Notes: a model not told the origin generated them from the sequence alone. A stretch of DNA of 64,000 nucleotides from Chitinophaga silvatica (GCF_003419895.1 NZ_QPMM01000007.1:1-64000); one strand, 5' to 3'. Counted from the stretch's first letter, positions 17,201 to 25,268 are shown. Numbers and translations: made by a program.

Positions 17201-17720
17201 TTACCCGGATGCTAACACCTTGCATAGGTTCTCCCTTTGGAGAACTGATATAACCGGTAACAGGTTGTTGCTGCGTCTCAGGGTCAGCTGCTGGTTTTTC
17301 TGTTCGTACGGTTATCACAATGGTCTTTTCACTGATCTTGTACTCCATTGACTGGCTTTTAAGCACCAGGTCGAGGAAGTCGGTAAGCGGCATGTTACGG
17401 GCATTTACAGAAACCGGTTCAGCACTTTTGAGAAAGCTGGAATTGCCAAATACTACGAAGCCTGTTTGTCTTTTGATTTCTGAAAAGACTTTTGGTAAGG
17501 GCACATCTTTCCCTACAAAGATGATGGTCTGCGAATTGCCTGTGGCGTGCACGCCCATGATGAATGTTAGTAGAAGAATAAACGTCAGTCTCATAACTAG
17601 CATGGTTTTGGCGAAAAGCCTCCGAATTAGGTATTCAGGTGGTGGAACAGGAGATGCCGTTACTTCGTTTACAGCAATAGAATCCCCTGACCAAAAAGCG
17701 TTTTTTTGCATAAATTGCAT
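14220..17720 (-). CDS. SusC/RagA-family TonB-linked transporter with N-terminal STN signalling domain
   Basis: The 1166 residues show, in order: a cytoplasm-facing leader of ~40 residues, a signal helix (~43-62), an STN domain (~66-135; PLPKVFSEIKRQTGFVVFGN), a CarboxypepD-regulatory-like domain (~140-215; GEPMQGVSIRVKGTNIGVVS), a TonB plug with the SusC signature KDAAATAVYGSRAANGVIVI, and a 22-strand-type barrel ending in FARTFDFSINLGL. It imports a ligand across the outer membrane using TonB energy. The STN domain would contact the FecR encoded just upstream, and so induce its own operon through the sigma factor. Either M1 or M4 could start the protein. The unusually long leader before the signal helix is seen also in other STN-type SusC proteins. 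Confidence 0.95.
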   Translation of the reverse strand: MQFMQKNAFWSGDSIAVNEVTASPVPPPEYLIRRLFAKTMLVMRLTFILLLTFIMGVHATGNSQTIIFVGKDVPLPKVFSEIKRQTGFVVFGNSSFLKSAEPVSVNARNMPLTDFLDLVLKSQSMEYKISEKTIVITVRTEKPAADPETQQQPVTGYISSPKGEPMQGVSIRVKGTNIGVVSDAKGNFTIAATPGQVLVFSFVGMETQESKVSKNGYTVTIAMKTSETAIKDVVVTGYSNIRKESFTGNAIKITQEQLTQVSNRNVLAILQVYDPSFRLEKNNLRGSDPNTMPEFYVRGRSGIGVKELDKSSTDLSQAALTNNPNLPIFIMDGYEVTAQKVYDYDINLIKSITILKDAAATAVYGSRAANGVIVIETVPPAAGRLRINYTGSATLTAPDLSDYNLMNAAEKLEAERLSGAYIPGPNLPAANVAALQDEYIKKQAAIAKGINTDWIAQPITNEVNQRHSLYVDGGSQQIRFGVSLKYDNQNGVMKKSHRNRQGAGLTLDYRAKNISVRNDVSYDVVNAQNSPYGSFSDYTWKAPYDRIYDDNGQLLKNTTNWHTGATAELNLVNPLFEALKTQNYSRNSINTLTNNLAVNWNVMKHLQFRGQLSVTKMENKTENYIDPASGRYLISASTDYTNIGQLGMGSSDALNMNLNAFANYVNSIHGHNINISAGVNALQSKSTASNATYTGFTSGSQHSPNLAAKIVDKPTYQQNQTRLFGTFLTMNYSYKDIYLLDVSTRLDGSSEFGTENKFAPFWSVGTGINLHKYAFMQNNSLINRARITANMGQLGKINFPPYAAKDNYKLSPNWYSSGPGVSLYGMGNPLLTWEKTNTYDLIFDMGLLNNRVSFNFNLYKKITRDLVNDVNLPLSTGFTQYKDNIGKVENKGYEIQVRVEVLKKKDMLVAVYGNFAANRNTLLNISNALREYNKRVDQEYDNYTIASSDKAPQNKVKFSTPHIKYVEGGSLTSVFGMKSLGINPMNGQEVFLRKDGTIIYDWNAADQVIIGDLTPKGQGAFGVNASYKGFSLFASFLYEFGGDEYNYTLLSKVENVDIYNRNADRRLLSDRWKKPGDISQYKDIADRIYTTRPTSRFMQQYNAVTFNSLSISYSLKQKTLKKMGGFNMMRVQLTTNNVAKLTTVKQERGLDYPFARTFDFSINLGL

Positions 17721-17843
17721 CTGTTTGGTTGATAAAAATTGTACACAATACGAAACTAGATCGACTAAATTTTACCGTTGCGGGGTGCCACCTGCAGCGG
17801 TTTTTTTAGCGACAAACTTTATTGTTGAATAAAATTTCCCTGT

Positions 17844-19028
17844 TTAAGGTAATACTACCAGCTTCCTGTCTTTCTCAATCCGGAAGTGGACATCAGACAT
17901 TTTTAATGCATCAATTAATTCTGATAGTTTGATATTTCGGCTGATTTCTCCAAAAAACTGGATGTCTGGAATTGATTTTTCATAAACTACCTGTATATCA
18001 TACCAGCGTTCGACCTGTCTCATGACTTGTTCCAGGTTCGCTCCTTCAAAATTGAACAGGCCATTTTTCCAGGCCATTATTTTATCGGACTCTGTTTCAT
18101 TAAGTGTTACTACCTGTATCCTGTCTGATATTTGTGCCTGTTGTCCTGGATTCAGCTTTATAGCGGCTGAATTACCATGCTGTATGCTTACCGCTCCTTC
18201 AAGGAGTGTGGCGTTAATGGTCTTCTCATTTTCATAGGCATTCACATTAAAACTTGTTCCCAGTACCAGAAGCCTGGCTTTATTATTAATATTAACATAA
18301 AACGGACTGGATGCATCCGGTGCAATTTCAAAATATGCTTCCCCGGTAATATCTACTTTTCTTTCATGCTCGCTAAACGCTACAGGATAACGAATAGAGC
18401 TGAGTGCATTAAGCCAGACGGAAGTACCATCCGGTAATTTTAGTTTAAAAGAGCGGCCTTTAGGCGTTGACATAGTATTATAGACAACGTCGTTATTGCT
18501 TTTTCCTGAATAGTTGTAGGCCAGCTGACCATTTTGTAAAGTAACATTCACCCCATTCTGAGTGGTGACTAATCCATTATTTAAGCTATCGATGGTGATT
18601 TTGGAGCCATCGGAAAGAGTAAGGATAGCGCCTTCATGCCCTGGTTCTACATCAGAAGCATAGTTGGTTTTTGAAATTACTTGTGATAAAGGTTGCTGAT
18701 GTGCAATATAATACCAGGTTCCCAATCCTATAAAAAGGGAAGCCGCAGCAGCAGCCCACCATTTGTAATTCAGCCTGGAAATCTTTGCAGGTTGATTGGT
18801 AATAGTTACAGGTGCCAACAGAATTTTATCGAGTATGGCTGTTTTATCGTACGAAAAAAGTTTTTTAAGTTCTGGTTCAATAAAGGCAGCATCTCTCAGC
18901 TGGTCGTACATCTCCTGATTGGCAGGAGTGGACAGCCATTGTTTTAATGCCAGTTCTTCTTCTGCGTTGAGTGGTTCGCGGAAGCTCTTTTGAATAAGTT
19001 GACTTATATATTGTACATGATCATTCAT
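17844..19028 (-). CDS. FecR-family anti-sigma factor
   Basis: The chain of ~394 residues has a cytoplasmic N-terminal anti-sigma region (residues ~1-85), one membrane helix (WWAAAAASLFIGLGTWYYI) and a periplasmic FecR domain (GEAYFEIAPDASSPFYVNIN, LVLGTSFNVNAY). It ends in a DUF4974-type domain (NFEGANLEQVMRQVERWYDI). It relays occupancy of the STN-bearing SusC receptor encoded downstream to the sigma factor encoded upstream. The start at 19028 (MNDHVQYIS) is preferred over one four codons earlier. Confidence 0.92.
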   Translation of the reverse strand: MNDHVQYISQLIQKSFREPLNAEEELALKQWLSTPANQEMYDQLRDAAFIEPELKKLFSYDKTAILDKILLAPVTITNQPAKISRLNYKWWAAAAASLFIGLGTWYYIAHQQPLSQVISKTNYASDVEPGHEGAILTLSDGSKITIDSLNNGLVTTQNGVNVTLQNGQLAYNYSGKSNNDVVYNTMSTPKGRSFKLKLPDGTSVWLNALSSIRYPVAFSEHERKVDITGEAYFEIAPDASSPFYVNINNKARLLVLGTSFNVNAYENEKTINATLLEGAVSIQHGNSAAIKLNPGQQAQISDRIQVVTLNETESDKIMAWKNGLFNFEGANLEQVMRQVERWYDIQVVYEKSIPDIQFFGEISRNIKLSELIDALKMSDVHFRIEKDRKLVVLP

Positions 19029-19087
19029 AGCTGATATCATAAGAACGAATCAGAAAAAGAATTGTCTGAAAGATTTCCGAACTTTTT

Positions 19088-19699
19088 TTAAGAATGGTAG
19101 GAAATTAGTTGTAATGCCGCCACCAGAGCGACTAATGGCAGATGTTTGTTTTTCAGTAAAGATGTGCGCAGTGTTTTTAATCCCTGAGTTTTATAATGCT
19201 GAACGGTTTTGTAGGCCATATTTAGCTGAACAGCTATTTCGTCGATCGACCGACCTTCTATAACAGAGAGGTATACTACCTGCCTGCTTTTTTCAGGAAG
19301 TTTGTCTATTTCCTGGTAAATGGCCTGTAAGGCTTCCGCACGGATAAATTCCCGTTCTATATCTTCCTGGGAGCGCTTATTGATCCATGCAATTTCTTCA
19401 TGGGAGGCCTGATGTCTTTTCTGCATCCGGATATAGTCTACAGCCGAATTGTTGGCAGTCACAAATAAAAAAGATTTTAGTTTCCGGCTATTTTCGAAGG
19501 TGTCAAGGCGGTCCAGCAATTTGATGAAACATTCAGCGGCTATATCTTCCGCCACAGCATTATCGTTTACCATCTTCTCTACAAAATAGCAGAGGGCAAT
19601 AATATTTTCCAGGTAAAATTGCTCAAATGCCAACCTGCTACCGTCTTTAAACAGCAATGTACGACTTTCACTAACGGATTGAGTTGGATGGTCTGACAA
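19088..19699 (-). CDS. FecI-like ECF sigma factor
   Basis: At 203 residues it has sigma region 2 (FEQFYLENIIALCYFVEKMV, IAAECFIKLLDRLDTF) and region 4 with a helix-turn-helix (LPEKSRQVVYLSVIEGRSID, then IAVQLNMAYKTVQHYKTQGL). The short hydrophobic C-terminus (LPLVALVAALQLIS) is common in Bacteroidota FecI-type sigma factors. It should direct transcription of the SusC/SusD run from 17720 to 4565 when released from the FecR encoded 59 bp downstream. Confidence 0.92.
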   Translation of the reverse strand: MSDHPTQSVSESRTLLFKDGSRLAFEQFYLENIIALCYFVEKMVNDNAVAEDIAAECFIKLLDRLDTFENSRKLKSFLFVTANNSAVDYIRMQKRHQASHEEIAWINKRSQEDIEREFIRAEALQAIYQEIDKLPEKSRQVVYLSVIEGRSIDEIAVQLNMAYKTVQHYKTQGLKTLRTSLLKNKHLPLVALVAALQLISYHS

Positions 19700-19867
19700 T
19701 GTAAGTGTTTGGTTGATCGGCTCTAAAGTAGAAAAAAATTACGGATTTTGGTAGTGATGATGATGGATGGTAATAAGAGGGAGGAGGGATTTGGTCAACC
19801 TTTTCATCTGCATGAATAATTATGACAAAATAATTGTATATCTGCAATCCAAATTAATGAGATACTA

Positions 19868-20233
19868 ATGATTGAAGTAATTCAGAATAGGATAACAAAT
19901 ATTGTAAGTGAATGGAATTCCGACCTAGAGCATTTGGCAAAAGAAATTATAGCTTTAAATTTCGGCGCTCAACTGGTAGATCATGGATTTGAGCTGTATC
20001 TTACCGGACATACCTGGTATGATGATTACGATTTATGGTTATTTGATGAAAAATGGTGGCCATCCCGAAACTATATTTCATTAGGTAAAGAATCATTGGA
20101 ATTTGACAGGCTTATTATTTTGGAAGAGTATGAGAACATTTTGAAAAAAGAAATTTCTAATTCAAAAGCCAGATATCGGGATTTAGTTGTGGTTGTAGGC
20201 CTCGCAGACAGTGATATAAACCGACTTAAGTAA
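19868..20233 (+). CDS. Hypothetical protein
   Basis: It has 121 residues and no signal peptide or membrane segment. It is rich in Trp, Tyr and acidic residues (LTGHTWYDDYDLWLFDEKWW), and the C-terminal half is helical and charged. I do not recognise a family. The codon usage looks like that of real genes. It lies alone between the divergent sigma gene and the convergent EthD-like gene. The acidic, aromatic composition would fit a small binding or immunity-type protein, but that is a guess. Confidence 0.6.
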   Translation: MIEVIQNRITNIVSEWNSDLEHLAKEIIALNFGAQLVDHGFELYLTGHTWYDDYDLWLFDEKWWPSRNYISLGKESLEFDRLIILEEYENILKKEISNSKARYRDLVVVVGLADSDINRLK

Positions 20234-20246
20234 ACAAAAGGATATT

Positions 20247-20269
20247 ACCCAAAGGTTTAGCCTTTGGGT
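20247..20269. terminator. Hairpin between convergent genes
   Basis: ACCCAAAGG (20247-20255) pairs with CCTTTGGGT (20261-20269) around a five-base loop. No strong T run follows, so termination efficiency is uncertain. Confidence 0.5.
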
Positions 20270-20296
20270 GTTAAAGTTGAATAATGATTCCTGTTT

Positions 20297-20725
20297 CTAT
20301 TTTACAACTTCGCTTACAAAAATGAGAGGAATAGTATTGGTATAATTAACAAAATCTGCACGTATGGCATCTCTGTGTGGAGCTACCGCTGCCTTATAGT
20401 CGCTGAGGCTTTTTACATAAAAAGTACCAATGGCCATGTATTGTAAAGGTTGGTCAGGAATGCCGTTGGAGAGCCCTTTTTCAATAGTATATTTAACAAG
20501 ATTTGATCCTAAAAAACCCGCAACCATAGGCATATGCTTCGTTTCATAATACTCCATATTGAAGGTTTTTCCTTCTGCAAAAGGGTACATGATAGATATC
20601 TTTATTAAACCTTTTTCAGAAACAGAAGCATTTTGATTTTTAGAATTTCCAGATTGTTGTTCCTGACCAAATGCAACAAAACAAGTAGTTAAAAGCAAAA
20701 ACGATAAAACTAGTTTAAACTTCAT
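20297..20725 (-). CDS. Secreted EthD-family protein
   Basis: This 142-residue protein has a cleavable signal peptide (LSFLLLTTCFVAFGQ) and a single EthD-type ferredoxin-like domain (IKISIMYPFAEGKTFNMEYY, then ETKHMPMV with the conserved histidine). EthD proteins bind or convert small hydrophobic or quinone-like compounds, and most are cytoplasmic, so the export signal is noteworthy. It lies downstream of an HxlR gene in the same direction. A sequence related to that regulator's operator sits directly before its start codon, which suggests shared control. Confidence 0.8.
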   Translation of the reverse strand: MKFKLVLSFLLLTTCFVAFGQEQQSGNSKNQNASVSEKGLIKISIMYPFAEGKTFNMEYYETKHMPMVAGFLGSNLVKYTIEKGLSNGIPDQPLQYMAIGTFYVKSLSDYKAAVAPHRDAIRADFVNYTNTIPLIFVSEVVK

Positions 20726-20730
20726 GATTA

Positions 20731-20746
20731 GTTAACTTTAGGTTAC
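20731..20746 (-). promoter_or_regulatory. Operator-like site before the EthD-family gene
   Basis: Read on the minus strand, TTGTAACC at 20748-20741 is followed by TAA and AGTTAAC. Compared with the 21348-21380 sites (TTGTAAC-NN-GTTACAA) the left half is exact and the right half is shifted by three bases. It could be a weak site of the same HxlR protein. Confidence 0.3.
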
Positions 20747-20946
20747 AAAATATAAATTGTCAGTTACTTCCCATTGTAGCAACCAACCCCCGAAAGACTT
20801 AGGGTTTACTTTTACTTCAACAGGAATATATCTACCTAAATTATTGTAATTAATTATGATATTTTAACTAGCTGATAGAAATCAATAATAAAAAGATAAA
20901 ATCATACTAAAACCCAATACTTTTTAAACTGGTTAGCAGAAAATGA

Positions 20947-21336
20947 CTATGTTTTTGCTTCTTCCTTTACTGGCTCTAGTTGTCGTATTAACCTCTCCCG
21001 GTGCTGTTTACCCCAATTATGCATAGCTGTAATTACGTCAGACAATGTTTCACTATAAGGTGTTAAGGAATACTCTACAGCCACAGGTTTTGAATTGGTG
21101 ACGGTTCTTGTTACAAGTCCATTCATTTCCAATTCCTGTAATTCTTTCGATAATATACGTGTAGAGATGTTGGCTTCTCTGGCCAATTCTCTGAAGCGCA
21201 GCTTTCCATCCCTAAGAATTGATATCAGAATCAATTTCCATTTACCTCCAACTACATCTAAGGTATCTCTGATAGTTAATCTTGCCAGTTTGCAATCTTC
21301 CTCACTAACGAGGATACAGTTCATCCGTTTTGACAT
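20947..21336 (-). CDS. HxlR-family regulator of the adjacent ene-reductase gene
   Basis: The protein of 129 residues has the HxlR winged-helix core: VVGGKWKLILISILRDGKLR, the recognition helix region TRILSKELQELEMNGLVTR and the wing KPVAVEYSLTPYSETL. Cys7 and Cys15 near the N-terminus are possible redox sensors. It is divergent from an Old Yellow Enzyme gene. Regulators of this family next to such reductases usually respond to electrophiles or quinones. Two identical near-palindromes fill the space upstream, and a further half-site GGTAAC overlaps its own start codon. Confidence 0.92.
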   Translation of the reverse strand: MSKRMNCILVSEEDCKLARLTIRDTLDVVGGKWKLILISILRDGKLRFRELAREANISTRILSKELQELEMNGLVTRTVTNSKPVAVEYSLTPYSETLSDVITAMHNWGKQHRERLIRQLEPVKEEAKT

Positions 21337-21347
21337 GGTAACATTTT

Positions 21348-21380
21348 TGTAACTGGTTACAATTATGTAACTGGTTACAA
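21348..21380. promoter_or_regulatory. Tandem HxlR operators
   Basis: The 15-mer TGTAACTGGTTACAA occurs twice, at 21348-21362 and 21366-21380, 18 bp apart. Each is a GTAAC-NN-GTTAC palindrome. They lie between the divergent hxlR and ene-reductase genes. The downstream one ends 18 bp before the -7 box at 21399, so binding would cover the -33 region. Confidence 0.7.
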
Positions 21381-21398
21381 AGGTAAACCAATATGTGG

Positions 21399-21406
21399 TA
21401 ACTTTG
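21399..21406 (+). promoter_or_regulatory. -7 promoter box of the ene-reductase gene
   Basis: TAACTTTG is an exact TAnnTTTG box. Its -33 region falls within the second HxlR operator, as expected for a repressed promoter. The gene starts 128 bp downstream. Confidence 0.5.
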
Positions 21407-21534
21407 TTTTAAATAAGAGATGTATTTATATTATTGGTTTTAATATAATTATATATAAATAAAATTTATTCATTTGGAATGGATTTCCGAATATTAGCGG
21501 AAACAAGATATCTCATCAATAAAAAAATATTAGC

Positions 21535-22617
21535 ATGAAATTATTCGAGAAAGTTAATCTTGGAAAAACAGAACTAAAGAACAGAATGGCTATGGCACCG
21601 ATGACGCGGAGTCGGGCTTCCATTACCGGTGAAGTAAGTGAACTTACAGTGAAATATTACACTCAAAGGGTGAGTGCAGGACTGATTATCACTGAGGGAA
21701 TTAATATTTCAGAACAGGCACAAGGTAGTCCTTGGACTCCGGGATTATATACCAATGCTCAAATTGAAGCATGGAAAAAAGTAACAAAAGCGGTACATGA
21801 TCATGGTGGTGTTATATATGCACAACTCTGGCATACTGGACGTGTAGGTCATTCAATCGATAAACAGGGTAACCTGCCTGTTGCTCCTTCAGCAATAGCC
21901 ATTAAAGGTCAGCATTTCACTTCTCAGGGAATGAAGGATTATGAAGTGCCACATGAACTCAGCAACGCTGAAATCAAACAGGTTATTAAAGATTATGGAA
22001 TAGCTGCCAAAAATGCAATGGAAGCAGGGTTTGATGGTGTGGAACTACATAGTGCTTTCGGCTATCTTCCAAATCAATTTCTTGCAGAAAGTGCAAATCA
22101 CAGAACAGATGAATATGGTGGTAGTATTGAAAATCGAAACAGATTTGTGATAGAAGTGATGAAAGAGTTGGTAAGTGCTGTGGGTGAAGATAAAGCAGGT
22201 ATTAAATTATCTCCTACCAATGCTTATTCAGATATTGAGAATACTGATCCCATTGCACAGTTCGAACCGCTTATAGAAGCTTTGAATAAAATGTCACTGG
22301 CTTATATTCATCTGATGAATCCGATGTATCCATTGGATAAATATCCTCATTATCCTAAAGATGTAATAGATACTTTCGGAAGAATGAGTCATCACCTGGT
22401 AATTGCAAATGCCGGCTATGACCAGCAAACAGGGGAAGCAGAATTACAAAGAGGAATAGCAGATATGATTTCATACGGTGTATTATATCTGGCTAATCCC
22501 GATTTGCCACAACGTTTTGCTGTAGGGGCAGAATTGAACCAACCCGATAGGAATACAATGTTTGGTGGTGATGAGAAAGGATATACAGATTATCCATTTT
22601 TAAATAGTCAGGTATAG
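21535..22617 (+). CDS. Old Yellow Enzyme family alkene reductase (NemA-like)
   Basis: The 360 residues form the FMN-binding TIM barrel typical of alkene reductases. APMTRSRAS near the N-terminus, YAQLWHTGRVGH with the substrate-binding His, and GFDGVELHSAFGYLPNQFLA followed by DEYGGSIENRNRF are hallmarks. It should reduce activated C=C bonds, quinones or nitro-esters with NAD(P)H in the cytoplasm. Control by the divergent HxlR gene through the operators at 21348-21380 is likely. The gene ends before a strong terminator shared with the DJ-1-type gene. Confidence 0.95.
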   Translation: MKLFEKVNLGKTELKNRMAMAPMTRSRASITGEVSELTVKYYTQRVSAGLIITEGINISEQAQGSPWTPGLYTNAQIEAWKKVTKAVHDHGGVIYAQLWHTGRVGHSIDKQGNLPVAPSAIAIKGQHFTSQGMKDYEVPHELSNAEIKQVIKDYGIAAKNAMEAGFDGVELHSAFGYLPNQFLAESANHRTDEYGGSIENRNRFVIEVMKELVSAVGEDKAGIKLSPTNAYSDIENTDPIAQFEPLIEALNKMSLAYIHLMNPMYPLDKYPHYPKDVIDTFGRMSHHLVIANAGYDQQTGEAELQRGIADMISYGVLYLANPDLPQRFAVGAELNQPDRNTMFGGDEKGYTDYPFLNSQV

Positions 22618-22659
22618 GATTCCTGATTAGGGATTTTTAATTCATTTTATTTCAATTTT

Positions 22660-22699
22660 AATAACAAAGGTGCTTGAAGAATTAAGCACCTTTGTTATT
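22660..22699. terminator. Bidirectional terminator
   Basis: The arms 22660-22675 (AATAACAAAGGTGCTT) and 22684-22699 form a perfect 16-bp stem with an eight-base loop between the converging ene-reductase and DJ-1-type genes. Confidence 0.85.
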
Positions 22700-22732
22700 A
22701 AATCATATTTTAGTTCAATATCTTGAATAACC

Positions 22733-23422
22733 TTATACTTTTTCCAGCTCCCGAATCACGATCTTTGCCATTTCCTTTGAGCTGAAAGGATTTTGTCCGG
22801 TTATAAAATTTTTATCTGCTACTACATACGAAGTCATTGGAATAAATGATTTACTATAATCAGCCCCTCTTTCCTTGATTGCTGCTTCTAAATTAAAAGG
22901 TACTTCTTTTTTTCTTCTTGCAATAGTTTCTTCGAACCAATTAAAACCGGTCATCGATTTTCCTTTGATTAAATATTCGCCATTACTAAGTTTTGCATTC
23001 AGCAATCCACCAACAACATGACAGATAGCGGCTACCATTTTATTGCTTTCATACTGTTTACTGATGATGTATTGTAAGTTAGTATCATCAGGAAAATCAT
23101 ACATAGTACCATGCCCGCCTGCCAGGTAAATACAATCGAAAGAATCGTTCTTTACTTCTTCAAGGCTTTTGGAATGATTTAGTTCATCCATAAATACAGG
23201 ATTCTCGTAATACTCTTTTGAAATTTTATCTAACACTAAAGGTTTAAGACTTTCAGGATCAATTGGCACAGCTCCACCTTTAGGACTAGCAATAGTAATA
23301 TTCCAGCCTTTTTCTTTCACACTGTGATAAATATGGGTAAGTTCACTTAGCCATAAACCGGTTCTCAGTTTGCCACTAGCATACATATCAATATTGGTCA
23401 CTATTAATAAAAGCTTTTTCAT
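22733..23422 (-). CDS. DJ-1/PfpI-family (type 1 glutamine amidotransferase-like) protein
   Basis: This 229-residue single-domain protein has AGGHGTMYDF (residues 101-110), the nucleophile elbow AAICHVVGG with Cys134, and Glu27 as the likely partner acid. This matches the Hsp31-like branch of the DJ-1/PfpI superfamily. Such proteins act on glyoxals or as stress chaperones. Its start codon overlaps the end of the upstream NAD(P)-binding gene by four bases (ATGA), so the two are translationally coupled. The neighbouring reductase and EthD genes support a role against reactive carbonyls or electrophiles. Confidence 0.88.
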   Translation of the reverse strand: MKKLLLIVTNIDMYASGKLRTGLWLSELTHIYHSVKEKGWNITIASPKGGAVPIDPESLKPLVLDKISKEYYENPVFMDELNHSKSLEEVKNDSFDCIYLAGGHGTMYDFPDDTNLQYIISKQYESNKMVAAICHVVGGLLNAKLSNGEYLIKGKSMTGFNWFEETIARRKKEVPFNLEAAIKERGADYSKSFIPMTSYVVADKNFITGQNPFSSKEMAKIVIRELEKV

Positions 23423-24357
23423 GGTTTAGCGTTTTGCTGTTCAAAGGCTATCTGCTCAATCCCTTTCTGATAAGTTGTTACCTGGAAATCAGGAAATCGA
23501 TTTATGAATTTCGAGTCATCAAAAATATTGTCGTATTCATACCTGGGAAGGAGCTCCTGTAATTCTTTAACCCGGCTATTGAATATACTTCCAATCTTAA
23601 AGATAAACTTCGGAATTACGGAATATTTTAACTCCCTACCATATACTACTGAGGCCAGTTCAATGAATTGTTTATAGGTTAACCTGTTATTATCAACCGG
23701 TAAGTGCCAGGTCTGATTATAAGCATCTGGTGTATTCCCAATTAAAGCAGTTGCTCTACTGGCATCGGGTGTCCAGATCAGGCTTCTTAATTTATCATCA
23801 CGTAGAGGAACTTTTAGCTTTTTGTGTTCTTTAATCATGTTGAAGATTAAAGAATTGGTGATACTCTGTGTCTTGCCCGGGCCATAAAATTCAGGTGCCC
23901 TGCAAATCACGATTTCCATTTTGCCTGCTTGTATTTCATTCAGCAGCATCTCCGCCATTTCTTTTCTAACTTTACCTCTTCTGCCAACAGGAGCAAAGGG
24001 AGTTTGTTCGGTAAGTACCCTGGCATCCTGTGGGTACATATAGGTATTATCAAAAAAAGCAAGCTTGGCGCCGTTGATTTTACACGCTTCAATTGTGTTG
24101 CTGGTGATAACTGGAAATTGTTTTTCCCACAAATCTGTATTCATGGGAAGTCCTAAAGTGAAATAAACTATCTCACTACCTTTAACAGCTTCAATTGCTT
24201 TTTCCTTGATAGTCAGATCCGCCGAAAAAGTAATATCAGAATCATTTACCTTTTTTGCATGCCGGCTTACGATTCTGATATCGGAAGTATATTTCCTTTT
24301 AAGCTCCCTTGCCAATTCTTCACCAATTTGTCCGTTAGCCCCGAGTATTGTTTGCAT
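23419..24357 (-). CDS. NAD(P)-binding epimerase/reductase-like protein
   Basis: The protein of 312 residues opens directly with the dinucleotide-binding glycine motif (TILGANGQIGEELAREL) of an extended short-chain dehydrogenase / NmrA-type Rossmann fold. The region FFDNTYMYPQDARVLTEQTP and the substrate part PEFYGPG match NAD-dependent epimerase/dehydratase relatives. The canonical YxxxK pair is not obvious, so catalysis is uncertain and a redox-sensing role is possible. It is the first gene of a two-gene operon with the DJ-1-type gene. Confidence 0.82.
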   Translation of the reverse strand: MQTILGANGQIGEELARELKRKYTSDIRIVSRHAKKVNDSDITFSADLTIKEKAIEAVKGSEIVYFTLGLPMNTDLWEKQFPVITSNTIEACKINGAKLAFFDNTYMYPQDARVLTEQTPFAPVGRRGKVRKEMAEMLLNEIQAGKMEIVICRAPEFYGPGKTQSITNSLIFNMIKEHKKLKVPLRDDKLRSLIWTPDASRATALIGNTPDAYNQTWHLPVDNNRLTYKQFIELASVVYGRELKYSVIPKFIFKIGSIFNSRVKELQELLPRYEYDNIFDDSKFINRFPDFQVTTYQKGIEQIAFEQQNAKP

Positions 24358-24571
24358 ACTATTTTGATGTTTAGATATGATCTGTTGATTAAACAGCCAG
24401 AGTGATATTTAGTTTGATCAACAATGTAGATGTTTCTTTATATGCATAGTCATACGGGTGAATAATAAATGGTTAGCCTGTTATAAAAATCATGAAATAT
24501 AAATTAATAAGTGTTATAATATAAGTATAAAAGTTAATAATCCCTTAATATACACACCTGAAAATTGCGCT

Positions 24572-24579
24572 TATGTTTG
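24572..24579 (+). promoter_or_regulatory. Possible -7 box of the sigma factor gene
   Basis: TATGTTTG fits TAnnTTTG and lies 24 bp before the start codon at 24604. No matching -33 TTTG is seen at normal spacing. Confidence 0.3.
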
Positions 24580-24603
24580 CTGTTGTGAAAATAATGGCAA
24601 ACT

Positions 24604-25188
24604 ATGCGATTATCCTTACCTGAACTATCGGATGTATTATTATTGGAAGAATGCAGGAAAGACAATACCAGAGCTTATGATGTATTGTTCGACAGATATT
24701 CCGGAAAACTTTACAACTATGCATTGAAGTATATCCGTGATGAAGCCAGGGCAGAAGAAGCCATGATGGATCTGATGTTCTGGTTGTGGGATAAACGTCA
24801 CCAATTGGCTCCTGATGTTCAACTGGCTCCATATCTGTTTAGGGCTATGAAGCATGCCATAATTAAAGTATTGACCCGTAATCAGTCGCAAACTGTGCCA
24901 CTGGATTTTGCAGGTGATGCTGCTATTGAAGATGCTGGTAACCGCCTGCGGGAAACCGAACTGACAGCCTTGTATCATGAAAAGTTAAATGCCCTCAGTT
25001 TGCAAAGACAAAAAGTATTTCGCCTCAGCAGGCATAATAATATGAGTCATGCAGAGATTGCAAAGGAAATGAACCTCTCCCTGTTTACAGTTAAAAACCA
25101 TATCAAGGCATCTCTGACTTATTTCCGCTCTGAACTTAAGGACTACATTGATATTGTAGGGGTTTTAACCTTTCTGTTCCTGATCTGA
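24604..25188 (+). CDS. FecI-like ECF sigma factor of the fasciclin locus
   Basis: The 194-residue protein has region 2 (AYDVLFDRYSGKLYNYALKY, EAMMDLMFWLWDKR) and region 4 (LSLQRQKVFRLSRHNNMSHA followed by IAKEMNLSLFTVKNHIKASL). The hydrophobic tail IVGVLTFLFLI is typical of Bacteroidota members. It is followed 80 bp later by its FecR partner and then by the STN-type receptor gene, giving the classical sigma, anti-sigma, receptor order. It probably controls the plus-strand genes from 26451 to 41805. Confidence 0.93.
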   Translation: MRLSLPELSDVLLLEECRKDNTRAYDVLFDRYSGKLYNYALKYIRDEARAEEAMMDLMFWLWDKRHQLAPDVQLAPYLFRAMKHAIIKVLTRNQSQTVPLDFAGDAAIEDAGNRLRETELTALYHEKLNALSLQRQKVFRLSRHNNMSHAEIAKEMNLSLFTVKNHIKASLTYFRSELKDYIDIVGVLTFLFLI

Positions 25189-25268
25189 AAAATATTTTTA
25201 CTACCATTAGCCCTCCCGTATTTTTTTTGGCCTTTATATAGTAGGTGATCGTTTTTCACCTGCATAAC

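Noticed and set aside
17320..17832. 170-codon plus-strand ORF at the start of the SusC gene
   Set aside because: It is antisense to the STN and leader region of a clear SusC gene. No domain is visible.
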